NCBI GenBank assembly: GCA_963575745.1
Contig: CAUYUJ010001470.1
Coordinates: 525,174 to 587,673, forward strand
Source of the DNA: Prorocentrum cordatum
Lineage: Eukaryota; Sar; Dinophyceae; Prorocentrales; Prorocentraceae
Length of the DNA stretch: 62,500 bases
Direction of reading: 5' to 3'
Shown here in pieces: positions 21,947 through 33,580 of this stretch (position 1 is its first letter; each line of letters opens with the position of its first letter). A model generated the notes under the pieces. That model ran no database searches and was not told where the DNA came from. It saw nothing but the letters and a program-made list of their open reading frames with translations. Made by a program: the position numbers and the translations under genes.

Positions 21947-24562
21947 CTGGCGGGAGGAGAAGGTGTGAGAGACAACCGGACTAGTGAAACAAGGGTACCG
22001 CCACATAGCCGCGCGCGCTCAGCGAAACAATAACGCAACGAAAGCTGCACGCAAGCCCTGTCAGCGAGATGGGTAGGTTTGCGACCTAAAGGAAGAGGGG
22101 AAAAGAGAGGGAATGAGGAGGAGGAGGAGGAGGAATCTCGTCAGTAGCTCAATCTTACAATCTCGTCATCAAGGCGAAACAGGCGGACCAGTGGGACAAG
22201 AAATGACGTACGCAAGTAGCCCATGAGCGGCTCATGAGCTGGAATATGAAGCGGCATGTCATGCTGGGTGTGGTCAGGAACGTGCAACATTATATGTATA
22301 CGCTTGCATACTTACATAATCGCACATCCATTATTTGGTGTAGTTTTATGATGACATAAAGGAGGAAGTCGGTACAGTTAGAGGACTAGAGAAAGATAGA
22401 GAGAGAGAGATTGAAAGACAGAGAGAGACAGAGAGATACATAATGATGTAAAGATAGAGTCGACAGTGGGACACACAGGGCAACGATAAGCTCATGGAAA
22501 GGGTTGTGAAAGGTCAGCGGCAAAGCGAATCGCACGACGATGTCAGCCAGCGTTGACTCAACACTTAATGAGTGGAACATGAAGGCAGTTATCCACATAA
22601 TGCAGATACTCTTGCAAAATACTCTACTCAGCCTGTGTGCATCCTACCTACTCTGCGGTACGCCACACTACCCTATCCTGTCATACTCTACCCTGCGAAA
22701 CGCTGCTTTGATCTACTCTCCCCTCCTGCGCTCTATATCCTACTCTATCCTCACACATCTGTTTTTGATGAGAGCTCTCAGACCAGACCGTTCTGGACCG
22801 CATCCAGTCCTGGCCAGTATCCATTTTGTTTTCAAATGTTTCCACGGACCACCGTCGATCTAACACGTGCAATGATCAAATTCAATGCGAGGCTGGATCC
22901 AACCCGCACACCTTCTGATGCAAACAATGGTATGCGGTGGACGTTTTTCCCTTATTGTGCTTCGCCTCAAAATTTCTCACTTGTTTGTGAACGAGCCAAT
23001 GGGTTCCGGATGCGGTCGCGCTGGGGTCCTCGGCCTTGTTTTTTTACACGAGGGTTCGAAGGCTTTGCCTGGATTCCCTTGGTTCCCTAGTGTTGGTTCC
23101 TTGGCTCCTTGGCCTAGGCTTCTTGTTTCTTTGGCCTTCGCTCCTTGGTCCCATGGCCTTGGCTCCTTGGTTCCTCGGCCTAGATTTCCTGGTCTTGGTT
23201 CCTTGGTTCCCTGGCCTTGGTTCTTCGGTCTCTCGCTCTTGATTACTCGATTCCTTGGTTCCTTGGTCTCGGTTCCTCGGATCCCTGCCAAGCACTGTCA
23301 AGCAATGCTGAGCAGTGTCAAGCAATGCCAAGGACTGTGACGTAATGCCCAGCCAATATGCCAAACAATTTGCCATGCAATAAGCCAAGTCATATGCTAA
23401 GCAGTGCGGCGAAACAATAAGACGTTTTCTTCTATCTGGGGTCGCGTTCACGCGGGCTTACTTGTTTTCATGTGCAGAACAGTACCACTAACAATCCATG
23501 CCTTAGAAACGCTTCTCGTGTTCCCGTCGTTTGCTAAAGATCTGGCGCTCACCCGACGCATTTCTGATCCAAGGGAACTGGAATCTAGGCTGCCGCGCAG
23601 AGGGTTGACACGCGCACAATGCAGGTGCGAGTGCCGCGTTTTTTCCAAATCTCTGTGTGCCACAACATTGGGGTGTTCGAGCGCGCACCGCTCTGCCACT
23701 TCCGAACTCAAACCAGCCCCCAACACGCTTGGCTTGAATGACCCCAGCGCGACCCCAATTAGGGGCCTTTATCTTCCAGAGCAGTTCAAAGCAATTCGAA
23801 GCAACGCTTGTTCGCATTACTTTGCGTTGTTAGGGGTTGCTTGGAATTCCTGGCATTGCATTACTTTACATTACTGTGCATCACGTGGGAACCCGAACGA
23901 GGAACACGAGGAACCCAATTGAGAAACCCGAGCAACGCCTAGAATAACCCAATCTCAAATAACCGAACAACACAACGCGCCGCTCCTGATCACAACCGCC
24001 ACGCAAACCAATCATCACAACACAGAAAGGAACCGTTTAGGCAAAGCCGGGCTCGAGAGTAACACAAACAACAAGCAACACATCGCGTCATTTTCACACC
24101 GAATCAGCGTCTCGATGAGCGAATATTCCAGCATCTTGAAATTGGGGGTCTAGGGCATCGGGAACCAAATGCGTGTGTCCGTAGAGGATAGATGAAACGT
24201 GCTCGTATTGCAAGGAAATCACCCGACGGGAAAGGACGGAGGGACAATACTGGTACATTAGCATGTGTTGAAAGGCGTGGGGAGATACGAAGGCAAATCG
24301 TCAGAGCGGACAGAAGATGTAGGCCATAAGGGAAGAAGCGCGTGCACATCGGAGAAGCGTAGGATACCGACGAGAGGAAGATAACAACAGAGATATACAG
24401 AGACACGCGCATATCTAAATGTATATACATAAATGCAGAAATAACCAGAGAGAGGGAGAGAGATAGAGAGAGAGAAGGATAATGATTGAGAGAGGGAGAG
24501 AGAGAGAGAGAACGATATGTATATATACACACATATATACATATATATGCATCTATACGTAC

Positions 24563-24599
<37 letters not shown>

Positions 24600-24638
24600 T
24601 ATATATGTACTCACAAATATTATAGAGATATGTATAGG

Positions 24639-24698
<60 letters not shown>

Positions 24699-26248
24699 AC
24701 GAGAGAGAGAGAGAGACAGTTCGAGAACAAGAACACGAGAGGAAGGGTAATCCAGAGAGAGAGAGAGAGAGAGAGAGAAAAAGAGATCAGAGACAGACCA
24801 GAGAGGCGCAAAAAAGCTGAGGTGTGCACCCCCACTGCTCCCTTTATTGCTTTCTGCGGGGGCCAACCTGCACCATTCGGTGGCGTCTTCGGCGACTTCC
24901 TCCCTTGCGCTCCATCCCGTGCTAAACTGTATACGTGTAACTGCCAGCCGCTGCTTCCCATCTAGGACAAATAAAAAACGCTTAACCACCACAACAAGAA
25001 TGATGCCCCTGAATGATCTGCAACGAAGCTGCAACCACTAATGCCACAACACACCACTACTGGATATCCGTCATAGCGCCGTGCCGAAGCTGCTGTGTCG
25101 ACTCCCCGTTTCTCTTATCTGTACCTGCCACGAAGAAATGAAGAGTGTCTTTACAATACCTAAAGCCCATCGTGCGTTGAATTATCCCTCCTGGCCTCCG
25201 GATGTGTATCGTTGCCAAGGAACATTATGTAAGGAACAAGGGTTATGGAAGCAAGGCTCGCACCTCCCCAGCACCCCTCTCCAGAGGGCACCCGCCTAGC
25301 ACAGCACTGGAATTGGAGACAAACCCATGCCAACCTCTTTCTGCCGCTTTTCTTTTCCCGTGCCCCGCGCACATGCGTTCTTATCCCGCTTGCTTATGCG
25401 GATCCGTGTCGCAATATCTTATGGAATGAAGAGGCTGCCCCGCCTCTGGGTGGCTCCATATACGCATAGCTTCTTATTATCGCACTCTTAGTCGTTTGCC
25501 TTGGTCTGTCATCCCTCCCAAACGTCAGAAGATTATGTTCATTAACCCATGTAAGTGCGCCTCGGTTCTCCTTCACAATTTGTGCGGCCACATCGTGCGT
25601 GTTAATCCCATCTTGCAAATTCTGCCAGTACTTCTTGCTGTGCAGAGGCAGCGGGTACCGTTCAACTGCATGAAGGTCATAAGATTTGAAGATTGATATC
25701 GCTTGGGCTTACCGAGGCATGCCAGACTCATGGTCATGGCTGCTGTTCCCATACCAGCTGCCATTGCCATTGGCGAGTGTGCCACTTGGACGACCGTGTG
25801 TTTCAATACAGTGTTGCTGAATTTTTCAGCACGCCTATTTCTGTAGCACCCTGTCCCGTTTTTGTTGTTATCTCTCCCTCTCTCTCTCTCTCTCTCTTTC
25901 GCACACCCTATCTTTCATTCCCTGGCTCCTTCCAGCTACTGCATCAAGCGTGTTGCTCGACAGATACTGCACGTGAAGTGACTGGCCGCAACATGTATGT
26001 TCAGGGCGCTGGATCTGGATCATCAGGTGAAGAGAATCACATCTTGACATAATGGTCAACGCGAAGCAATCAACGATCAATGCTTTTCTCCAGCTGTACC
26101 CAGTGAGAGTACGTGACACGGGATGACAAAAAGGCTCACCGAGGACTTTGCCAACCCTCGGTGTGAACTCGCTGGCTAAGCTTGATCGTTGTCGTTGATC
26201 GATGTTATCGAAGCCACTTTGGCAGCCGCTGTGCTACCCACCCCTCTC
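21947..26248. other. Large intron of the RING-gene candidate, repeats only
   Basis: Holds a GGA tract (22109-22133), GA-rich runs (22390-22435, 24440-24520, 24640-24790), a TA/TATG tract (24523-24612), and a CCTTGGTTCC minisatellite (about 23060-23285). The latter is followed by AAGCAATGC-type repeats (23287-23405). A TC run is at 25870-25900. No protein-like frame is recognised in the remaining sequence (22640-23050, 23450-24430, 24850-25860, 25910-26170). Confidence 0.5.
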
Positions 26249-26304
26249 AGTCTCTGCTGCGCCCCGCGGTCCAAGCAGATGACGCACTCGGTGTCGACGG
26301 GCAC
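26249..26304 (-). CDS. RING-H2 E3 ligase candidate, exon with first RING segment
   Basis: After CTGCCGCCCGAG the frame reads VPVDTECVICLDRGAQQR, containing the first C-x2-C of a RING finger. With a GA donor after CAGAGACT it leaves two bases. Joined to the exon at 21946 this gives about 11 residues between C-V-I-C and C-G-H, within the family range. Another acceptor (TCGGCAG, 26323) is possible, but it would not fit the phase of the preceding exon. The donor choice is inferred from phase. Confidence 0.55.
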
Positions 26305-26625
26305 CTCGGGCGGCAGGCACGCAGAGAAGACCCTGCCGATAGATACAGTCAGCCCGTAGAATAAGTACGCGCGATGAGGACGCACGGAGGAGCAGGAGGA
26401 GGGAGGAGGGAGGAGGAGGAGGATGAGGAGGACGCACGCTAAGGGTGCACGGGCCTTGGAAGGCCATGCCGACACCTTGCGAGCGGGGCGCGGCCAGCGA
26501 AAGCGGTCAAGGATGGGCCGAAGAGGGAAGGATGCAAAGGTAACCTTGGAAAGGTTGCCCATCCTTGCTATGCGTGTTGACTGTCGATGTTGTTCACCCT
26601 CCGCACTCGTCCCGACACTTTTTAC

Positions 26626-26780
26626 CCCAAATCGGTGGGTCAGGACAAGGGTGAACTGCAACCAGACCAACGTGAGCAAGTGAAGCATGACACGCTGGAG
26701 GTAGCAAAGAACCAGCCCGCCGCAGAGGAACAAAATGTAATGATCAGTATCGTAGGGTTCGGCTTTCCGCTCCCCTGAAT
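26626..26780 (-). CDS. RING-H2 E3 ligase candidate, membrane exon
   Basis: After TTGTCTTGCAG the frame (2 bases + 51 codons) reads a polar start and then HYILFLCGGLVLCYLQRVML and LLTLVWLQFTLVLTH: about 35 hydrophobic residues that could make one or two membrane helices. It ends with CGATTTGGG before GTAAAA, a good GT donor, in phase 0, which agrees with the next exon. Membrane segments just N-terminal to a C-terminal RING-H2 are common in membrane-anchored E3 ligases. Confidence 0.5.
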
Positions 26781-26854
26781 CTGCAAGACAATGTTTGCCT
26801 CTCGCTTCCACTACCAAACCATGCCGACCAGCAAAGAACGCGCATACCGTCCAC

Positions 26855-27023
26855 CAGGGCGCTCTTGGATCAACTCAAAGATTTGGTCTACTTGTGGGAA
26901 CATTAGTTGAGGAGGCCCACGGACGAAATGGACATCCGCCTCCATTTGAGGATGCTGAACTGGATTCCATGTGATGGACAGCGAGTCACCACATGGGTTT
27001 ACGATCCAGCCGCAACTCGGGGA
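26855..27023 (-). CDS. RING-H2 E3 ligase candidate, upstream exon
   Basis: Following CCTGTCCCAG, 56 codons plus one base read SPSCGWIVNPCGDSLSITW, then HPQMEADVHFVRGPPQLMF and VDQIFELIQERP. Composition and codon use look like real protein. A GTGGAC donor ends it in phase 1, as the membrane exon requires. No domain is recognised. The start of this exon is the least certain boundary, since several AGs are possible. Confidence 0.4.
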
Positions 27024-27621
27024 CTGGGACAGGCCTCTGCTGCACTCGCCTTCGCGAGACGACACGCAGCTCACGGGGGCACGCGATGGGGCAGCGCAGA
27101 GGACGAGATGAGGGGCCAGTCTCTAGGCGGTCCTCACGCCAGTGCCTCGCCCTGCCTCGGACGCCATCGCGAATACTTTCTGCTTCTGCTTTCAAGAGGC
27201 GCGCACGCCTGCTGGTGCACTCGCTGCCAAGAGGCGCACTCCCGCAGGGCCAGCTCGTCAGTCTGGGTCGGCTTCTGACAACCCCAAGGCCTGTGGAGGG
27301 TCCCAAGAACCCGAGAACGGCCGAAAACTTCAGGACCCGTATGGCGACTCCCGAGCGCCCCACGGCTGGTCGCCCCCGCCCGCTCGATCGAAAATCGCTC
27401 ATCGCTCCTGGCGCTCGTGGTGCCTCCCCGGTCGACCGCGTCTACGCGCGTCCTCTCCGCCGTCCTGCCGGCTGGAGCAGTCAGCTGAGATCCCTCTGCG
27501 GCAGCGCATGGGGTGGCCTACCATCTACCATCCTGCTGGCCCTTGGCGATTCGCTTGCGCCACGGCGAAGCACCCCCGGCACCTCGTCGGATCTTCGCCA
27601 GGAAATGCCCGCGCTCCACGA
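27024..27621. other. GC-rich open stretch, gene uncertain
   Basis: Two overlapping plus-strand frames (26993-27634 and 27142-27648) stay open over this GC-rich stretch. A pyrimidine-rich acceptor-like site (CTGCTTTCAAG, about 27203) precedes EARTPAGALAAKRRTPAGP. It may be an exon of a plus-strand gene or simply GC-rich DNA; no domain is recognised. Confidence 0.25.
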
Positions 27622-27812
27622 GGGGAACGAATAATGACACAAACATAAGATCTCGGAGGTCCGCGCGGATTTCTCGGATCGGCGCTGGACCCCCCTCCCT
27701 GGCGGGCGGAGCGCGCCAGGGGCGGCGCCGGAGGCGCCGCCAGGGGGCCCCAGCACTGATCCGAGAAATCCGCGCGGACCTCCGAGTTTTTATGTCTGTG
27801 TCATTCTTCCCT
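27622..27812. mobile_element. MITE-like element, copy 1 (long terminal inverted repeats)
   Basis: The arms 27652-27680 and 27758-27786 are a perfect 29-base inverted repeat. Weaker inverted similarity (AATGACACA.ACATAA) extends outward to about 27625 and 27811. The centre holds the palindrome GGCGCCGGAGGCGCC. Two relatives are at 38.1 and 52.1 kb. No coding capacity, so a non-autonomous foldback element is likely. It lies in the proposed intron between the 28559 and 27023 exons. Confidence 0.75.
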
Positions 27813-27978
27813 ATCCACGGCCGCTCGCCGCGTGCCGGCCACGTGTGCCGATGGCGGGCTTCGCCTGTCGGGGTGCAGATCGAGCCGCCGTCGGCCCCGC
27901 GGGCACATATGCCTTGGCGGCGCCGCGCAGGCGGGGGCGCGCGCGAGCGGCGGGCGGCCATCTTGGAAGGCAGGGCCC

Positions 27979-28125
27979 ATTCTCCTCCTCCTCCTCCTCC
28001 AACTCCTCCTCCTCCTCCTTCTTCCTCCTCCTCCTTCTTCCTCCTCCTCCTCCTTCGAATAAGAGGAGGACGAGGAGGAGGAGGAGGAGGAGGAGGAGGA
28101 GGAGGAGGAGGAGGAAGGCGGGCGG
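27979..28125. repeat. CTC tract facing GAG tract (inverted microsatellites)
   Basis: A plus-strand CTC run (27979-28054) is followed within 10 bases by a GAG run (28064-28114). The two halves are complementary and could fold into a long hairpin. Confidence 0.85.
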
Positions 28126-28558
28126 CGAGGCTTCGAAGGAGGCTTCTTAGCAGCCTGCCTCCTGAGCAGCTCCCCCATCTTTTTCGCGGGCCGGCCCCCT
28201 CGCTTTGCCCCCTCTTATGCGCGCCGTCCAGAGCAAGGCCGGCGGAGAGGGGCGGATTGGCGCGCGGAGAGTTCGACCGCAGATGGCTGGAGGACGAGCC
28301 GAATTGGCATGGACTTCACTTTTTTTCGCAGATCTACAAGCCAATCGCAATCCCAAACACACGATTTTCCATCGAATCTCATCGCAACGACAGCTGGGCT
28401 GATCATGGGTGGAATGCGTGCTGAAGTCGGGCCACTCGCGTAATCGTGAAGAAGCAATCATGGGGGAATGATGATCATGACCGCTGGTCGTGAGGCGAAC
28501 AATTGATAACTTTACAAATCAGTAAACACATGGGTTTCGAACAAATCCTGGAGGACAC
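28126..28558. other. Intron sequence of the RING-gene candidate, no gene seen
   Basis: Unique sequence without recognised coding signal. Confidence 0.35.
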
Positions 28559-28713
28559 CACGGTGTCCACTTCAAATTGCGACTTATCAGAACCAATCGG
28601 TGATAACGTTTTCGTCTCGAGGGAGATGAAGCGAAGGCGGAACCAGACACTGCTCCCGATTGGCGGATGGAGATCAAGGCGAAACGATGAATCGGCTCGT
28701 GTCGTGGACAGCC
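28559..28713 (-). CDS. Possible further upstream exon of the RING-gene candidate
   Basis: A very good acceptor (pyrimidine-rich run ending CTCCTGCCCCCAG) precedes two bases plus 51 codons reading SSFRLDLHPPIGSSVWF and LRFISLETKTL with DKSQFEVDTV at the end. A GT donor follows in phase 0, matching the proposed start at 27023. No domain is recognised. The exon starts with two bases of a codon, so at least one more upstream exon would be needed. It could belong to another gene. Confidence 0.3.
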
Positions 28714-29999
28714 CTGGGGGCAGGAGAATGAGGAGGAAGGGGAACGTGAGGAAGAACAGGGTGACAATGAGCAGGACGGAAAAGAAGGACAAACCTGCTT
28801 TCAAGGGGAAGCATCTAGGGAACCCAAGGTGTGCAGCCTGAGAAGCACCGCGCTGGCTCTGCCGTGCGGCCAGATCCGCAAGGTGGGCCAGACTGGATGT
28901 CGGCCCGCGAGGCACTCGCGAGAGGACGAGCGCTGCCATCCTGCGCGTTTTCACAAACGTCCACGACGACACTGGCATCGAAAGACTGGCCGAGCCGATA
29001 GCGAAGCCGAAACCGATGGATCGAGAACAGCCTCGACGGACGCAGCGGGGCTGCAACTGATCGAAACGAACCGACCGATTTTTTTGTTTTACTCCCTCCA
29101 CTGAGATGACCGCTGGGATTGCTAATTGGACAGGGGGCTTGGAATCGGATGCAAAGATGGGTTACAAGTATCTGGCCTAAGCCAGCCTGTAAGTGGGTTA
29201 CAAGTGCCTTAAGTTGTTTAGGGTGATTCGATCAATCTCCGAAGTGGGCTCCACCCACTTAGATCACTTAGCGCATCTGCAAAACAAACATATTAGTTAG
29301 GTTAGGTCGCATATAGCTCACCTTAACATGCACTTCTAACCCCCCTATCCCCTCAATAACCGCCGCAATCAACTCAGCAGCGGCGCGTTGTCCGGCCCGG
29401 CCCGGCCTGGTGGCGCAGCTACCACGGGGGACCCCGTCCGTGCGCCTGTCCGAGGGCGGCGAACCAGTCGGGGCTCTTCGGCACCCGCTTGGCTGCCCCG
29501 ATCCGCAGGACGTATCACGTAGCGTACTGGCACGGAGCTCAACACGTAGACGGAACGCGCAGGTCTGGCCCGACACGTTCGCCAACACGTGGACCAACAC
29601 GTGCCGAGCCAACGCGCAGCGTGTCAGCACGGACGTCTTGAACATGGTACGTGTTGCGTTTCAGCACGGGCGCATCCGGGCAGCTCAGGGGCACCCGCGC
29701 TCGCCGCAACGCCAACCCCTGCGGCGCCGCCGAGGCGGCGCTTCGAAGCAGCCGAGTCGACCGAGCCGCGGACGCCCCTGCAGGCTCCGTGCCGCCCCGC
29801 GCCGCACTCAGCAGGGGGCCCAGCGCCGCGGTCGGCCGCGCCCTGCCTTGGCCGCAGTGCCCGCGCCTTCGCGTGCCACTCCGCACTTTGCGAGGGAACC
29901 GCCCCTGCATCCTCGAAGCTGTCGCCAACTTCGAAAACGAATGTGCGCGGCGCCGAGGCGAGAGCCACATTTCGAAACGGGCCCCTGGACTGGATCTCC
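28714..29999. other. No firm gene; GC-rich stretch with ACACGT repeats
   Basis: GGGTTACAAGT is repeated at 29158 and 29195. About 29540-29660 holds many ACACGT/CACGTG-like words. Overlapping GC-rich frames on both strands (29410-30000) have no domain. Confidence 0.35.
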
Positions 30000-30051
30000 G
30001 TCGTCGTCGTCATTGCCGTCGCCGTCGCCGCCGCCGTCGTCGTCGTCGTCG

Positions 30052-30084
<33 letters not shown>

Positions 30085-30115
30085 CCGTCGTCGTTGTCGT
30101 CGTCGTCTTCGACAG
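30000..30115 (+). repeat. GTC/GCC trinucleotide repeat
   Basis: Near-continuous CGTCGTCGTC/GCCGCC run. The Asp-rich minus frame is an artefact. Confidence 0.85.
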
Positions 30116-30422
30116 CGACCGGCGGCTCCGAGAGGTCTCCAGAGGCCTCTGGATGCCGTCGGAGGCCCAGACTTGCGGAAGTATCCTCGATCCATGATTT
30201 CCCCTGCCTGCCCTTGCTTGCCTCCTCGTGCTCTCCCCCGTCGACTCGTGCCCCTCTCCTCGATTCTCGATCGCCTGTGCTTCCCCGTCTGCTCTCCGTC
30301 TCTGTCTTGCTTTGGAATCGCCCGGACCTTCTCTCCCGCTCGCGCTCGGTGTCGGTTCTCCCTTGGCCTGGTCGTGGGGGAAAACCGCTGGCCACCATTG
30401 CTCGTCGGACCGAAGTTCGAGG

Positions 30423-30423
30423 A

Positions 30424-30478
<55 letters not shown>
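30423..30478 (+). repeat. CT dinucleotide repeat
   Basis: (CT)n run with a single T interruption. Confidence 0.9.
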
Positions 30479-31063
30479 TTATAGATACGTATATAAATAT
30501 TGCATGCTGGACATGGACTGAACTATTTGCGTATGTACGCCACAGTGCCATTGAGGCGCGGGTTGGAGTATCTCAGCTCCTTAGCCAAGATCCTTGAGCC
30601 TCAGTCCTCAATGCTGAGGATTCTGTCAGGGGCCCGGGCCCACAATTGCCAAGTCTCCTGGGTCTTGTCGCGTGCCCCCTGGGGCGCGTCGCATCTCGTC
30701 GCGTGCCTCTTATGGGCCCAAGAAGGTCTCAGGACGGGCCCCGAATGCCCAGAGAGAATACCACGTGCACTCCTTTTCAAAGGGTTCGTGGCCTTCTTGG
30801 GCCTCCAAAGGCCTCCGAGGGGAAGGACACCGTTTGCCACCAACACACTTTACTCGAATACAGGCAAGGTGTTTCTTGTCGGGCTAAACCGAAGCGCAAC
30901 CTGTGCCGAGCTTGATGGCGCAACATGCCTGACGTGATGACCGCGCCGAAGCGATTGGGACGGCGTGCAACTCGGATCGACACTTCACGCTCAGTGGACT
31001 AATGGCAATTGCATTTCGGGGTTAGCGCCAAGCCAGCGGCGGCAGTGGCAATAGGAGGAGTGC
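30479..31063. other. No gene seen
   Basis: Mixed sequence, no recognised frame or repeat. Confidence 0.35.
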
Positions 31064-31312
31064 TGGGATGAAGAAGAGGAGGAGAAGGAGGAGGAGGAGG
31101 AGGAGGAGGAGGAGGAGGAGGAGGAGGAGCAGGAGTGCTGGGATGATGAAGGAGAGGAGGAGGAGGAGGAGGAGGAGGAGGAGGAGGAGGAGGAGGAGAA
31201 GGAGCAGGAGGAGGAGGAGGAGGAGGAGGAGTGCTGGGATGAAGAAGAGGAGGAGGAGTAGGAGGAGGAGGAGTAGGAGGAGGAGGAGAAGGAGGAGGAG
31301 GAGGAGGAGTCG
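31064..31312 (+). repeat. GAG microsatellite with GTGCTGGGATGA spacers
   Basis: A GAG/AGG run is interrupted three times by AGTGCTGGGATGA (near 31060, 31133 and 31230). The microsatellite and spacer were therefore duplicated together. Confidence 0.85.
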
Positions 31313-31377
31313 ACGCGCAGACTCCGCGCAAGTGTCTGACGATGTGGCGCGTCGCCCACCCGCGAACGCCCGAAAAG

Positions 31378-31412
31378 TGTATGTGTGTGTGCTTGTGTGT
31401 GTGTGTGTGTGT
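31378..31412 (+). repeat. TG dinucleotide repeat
   Basis: (TG)n with one interruption (GCTTG). Confidence 0.9.
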
Positions 31413-31515
31413 TGAGTGTGTTGGACCGTTTGCGGGAGCTCCATCCCCGCAGACGAAGGGGGGACGGCCTTAGTCTGCTGGCCGCTGGCCGCGCCGCGGC
31501 GGGCGCCATGCCATC

Positions 31516-31896
31516 GTGAAACAGTTCGCGAAATACAATTGCCACGAAGATTACCCACTGTACGCGGAAACGCTGGCGACCATGCCGAGACCCATAGCGG
31601 AATCGGTTTTGAAACGGATGGGATACCAGGTTAGACATGAACGCCAGCCAACTCCCAAAGACATCATGATTAATACCACCGTTGCTCTTCAGAAATGCGA
31701 CGACAGGCACAAAAGCACGTACAACACCGGACACAACAAATACGACACTAAGTGTGATAAGGCGGAAAACAAATGCACCGTCGTCGAGGTCCCGGAGCGT
31801 GACCACCAGTACGACCACCAGTACGACCTGTACGACAACCTATGCGGCGTCGGCGACTACCATCAGCACTACCAGAACGACCAATACGACCATTAG
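31516..31896 (+). CDS. Hypothetical protein, Tyr/His/Asp-rich C-terminal part
   Basis: 126 codons from ATG to TAG. The first half (KQFAKYNCHEDYPLYAETL, PIAESVLKRMGYQVRH) has ordinary protein composition. The end (DHQYDHQYDLYDN, YHQHYQNDQYDH) is a short Tyr-rich repeat that leads into the 21-bp minisatellite. No family is recognised. It may be the conserved N-terminal part of a longer, broken repeat protein. Confidence 0.35.
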   Translation: MKQFAKYNCHEDYPLYAETLATMPRPIAESVLKRMGYQVRHERQPTPKDIMINTTVALQKCDDRHKSTYNTGHNKYDTKCDKAENKCTVVEVPERDHQYDHQYDLYDNLCGVGDYHQHYQNDQYDH

Positions 31897-33205
31897 TACG
31901 TGGTCGACGACCGCCTGCGAGAGGTACCACCAGGGCAACTAAAGCCACCAGCTGAGCTACGAGTGCCACCAGCTGGGCTGCGAGGGTCCCTGCCTGAGTT
32001 ACGAGGGCCACAGGCAGACCCCCGGGAGCTACCAGCAGGGCCACAGCCAGAGCTACGATACCCACCATCTGAGCTACGAAGGCCACTTGCGGATCTACCA
32101 GAACCAAGTTTGGCTGTACGAAGACCTGCGCCTCCCCTGCCCCCTCGGGCGCCTCAACCCGAGGTAGACCTGGGCAGAAGCCCCAAAAAGAAGACGCAAA
32201 TGGGTATCCCCCCACGCGGCGGCTCCCCGCACCTAGCTTTACGGGCTACGTTGCCAAGGCAGACGAGGAAGTGACCAAGCAGGAGGCAGACGGGGAAGGA
32301 GGACGACGACACGGAGCTGCGAGGGCCACCTGCTGAGCCATGAGAGCCACCAGCAGGGCTACCAGGACCACCTGCTGGGCTACCAGGACCACGGGCTGAG
32401 CTACCGGGGCCACAGGCAGAGTCACGAGGGCCACGAGCCGAGCTGCGAGGCCCACCAGCGCAGCAACGAGGGCCAAAACCTGAGCTACGCGAGCCACAAG
32501 CAGAATGCCAGGAGCCTCCTGCAGAGCTACCAAGGCCACCAGAAGACCATCGAGGCCCACAAGCTGAGCTACGAGGGCCACAGGCACAGCCACGAGAGCC
32601 ACTAGAAGAACTTCAGGACCCACCTGCTGAGCTGCGAGAGCCACCCGCGGAGCTGCGAAAGCCAGAAGCTGTGATGCGAGGCCCGCGAGCTGAGCTACGA
32701 GAGCCACAAGCAGGGCTACGAGGACCACCAGCTGAGCCACGAGGGCCACCAGCTGAGCTACGATGGCCACGAGCAGAGCTTCGAGGGCCACCGGCAGAGC
32801 CACGACGGCCACCTGACAAGCTACGAGAGCCACCAGCAGAGCTACGAGGACCGCAAGCTCAACTACGAGGGCTACAAGCAGGGCTACGAGGACCACCAGC
32901 TGAGCCACGAGGGCCACAAGATCAGCTGCACGGTCCACCAGCTGAGCCGCGCCACGAGGACCACAAGAAGGGCTACGAGGACCACAACCTGAGCTACGGG
33001 AGCCACTGGCAGAGCTTCCTGCGCCACATGCTGAGCTACCAGAGCTTCCAACAGACCTACGAGGACCATCAGCAAAACTATGAGGACCACAAGCACAACT
33101 ACGAGGTGCACAAACATGACTACGAAGAGCTCCAGCTGAGCTACAAGAGGCACCAGGGGAGGGACCAGGGCCACCTGCTGAGCTACAAGAGCCACTGGCA
33201 GAGCA
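31790..33205 (+). repeat. 21-bp minisatellite (CTGAGCTACGAGGGCCACCAG)
   Basis: Tens of imperfect 21-bp units. Because 21 is a multiple of three, every frame gives heptads: L-S-Y-E-G-H-Q in one plus frame, E-L-R-G-P-P-A in another, and V-A-L-V-A-Q-L on the minus strand. Units near 33040-33160 keep Y-E-D-H-(Q/K) best, suggesting the Tyr/His frame may once have been translated. A non-repeat insert lies at about 32110-32330. Confidence 0.85.
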
Positions 33206-33580
33206 CAAGTTCCACTCGCCGAAGGGCGCACTGCGAGACTTATCGTCTTGAAGGCGCGGAGAGACCTCAATGGGCTCGAAGGCGTACTTGGCTCCTGCGA
33301 TGCTGGTAACGGGCGCTGGGCTCTTCGGTCCGGCACCACATCCATGAGCGCCAAGCCGGACAACCTCGAAGCAACTGGTGGGAATACGAAGCGCCAGCTT
33401 GGCGCTATCTTCCAGAGGGCTGCCGAGTCTTTCCAGTACTACAATGTGCTCCAAAAGGATGGTGTGTTCCAGAAGCTGTACGACATGGCAGCCGCGGAAG
33501 GGCAACCAGGCGTATCGAACTTCCTCCTGACGCAGTGTGACGACGAACGTACATTCGATGTGATATAACATCGAATCACA
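33206..33580. other. Unique sequence after the minisatellite, possible small coding end
   Basis: Plus frame 33248-33568 ends with QLGAIFQRAAESFQYYNVLQ and FQKLYDMAAAEGQPG before TAA, which looks protein-like. The minus strand is also open through the same interval (frame 32246-33910). I cannot decide between them. No domain is recognised. Confidence 0.3.

Noticed and set aside
31790-33205. CRISPR-like array
   Set aside because: Units are contiguous 21-mers without unique spacers, and the context is eukaryotic.
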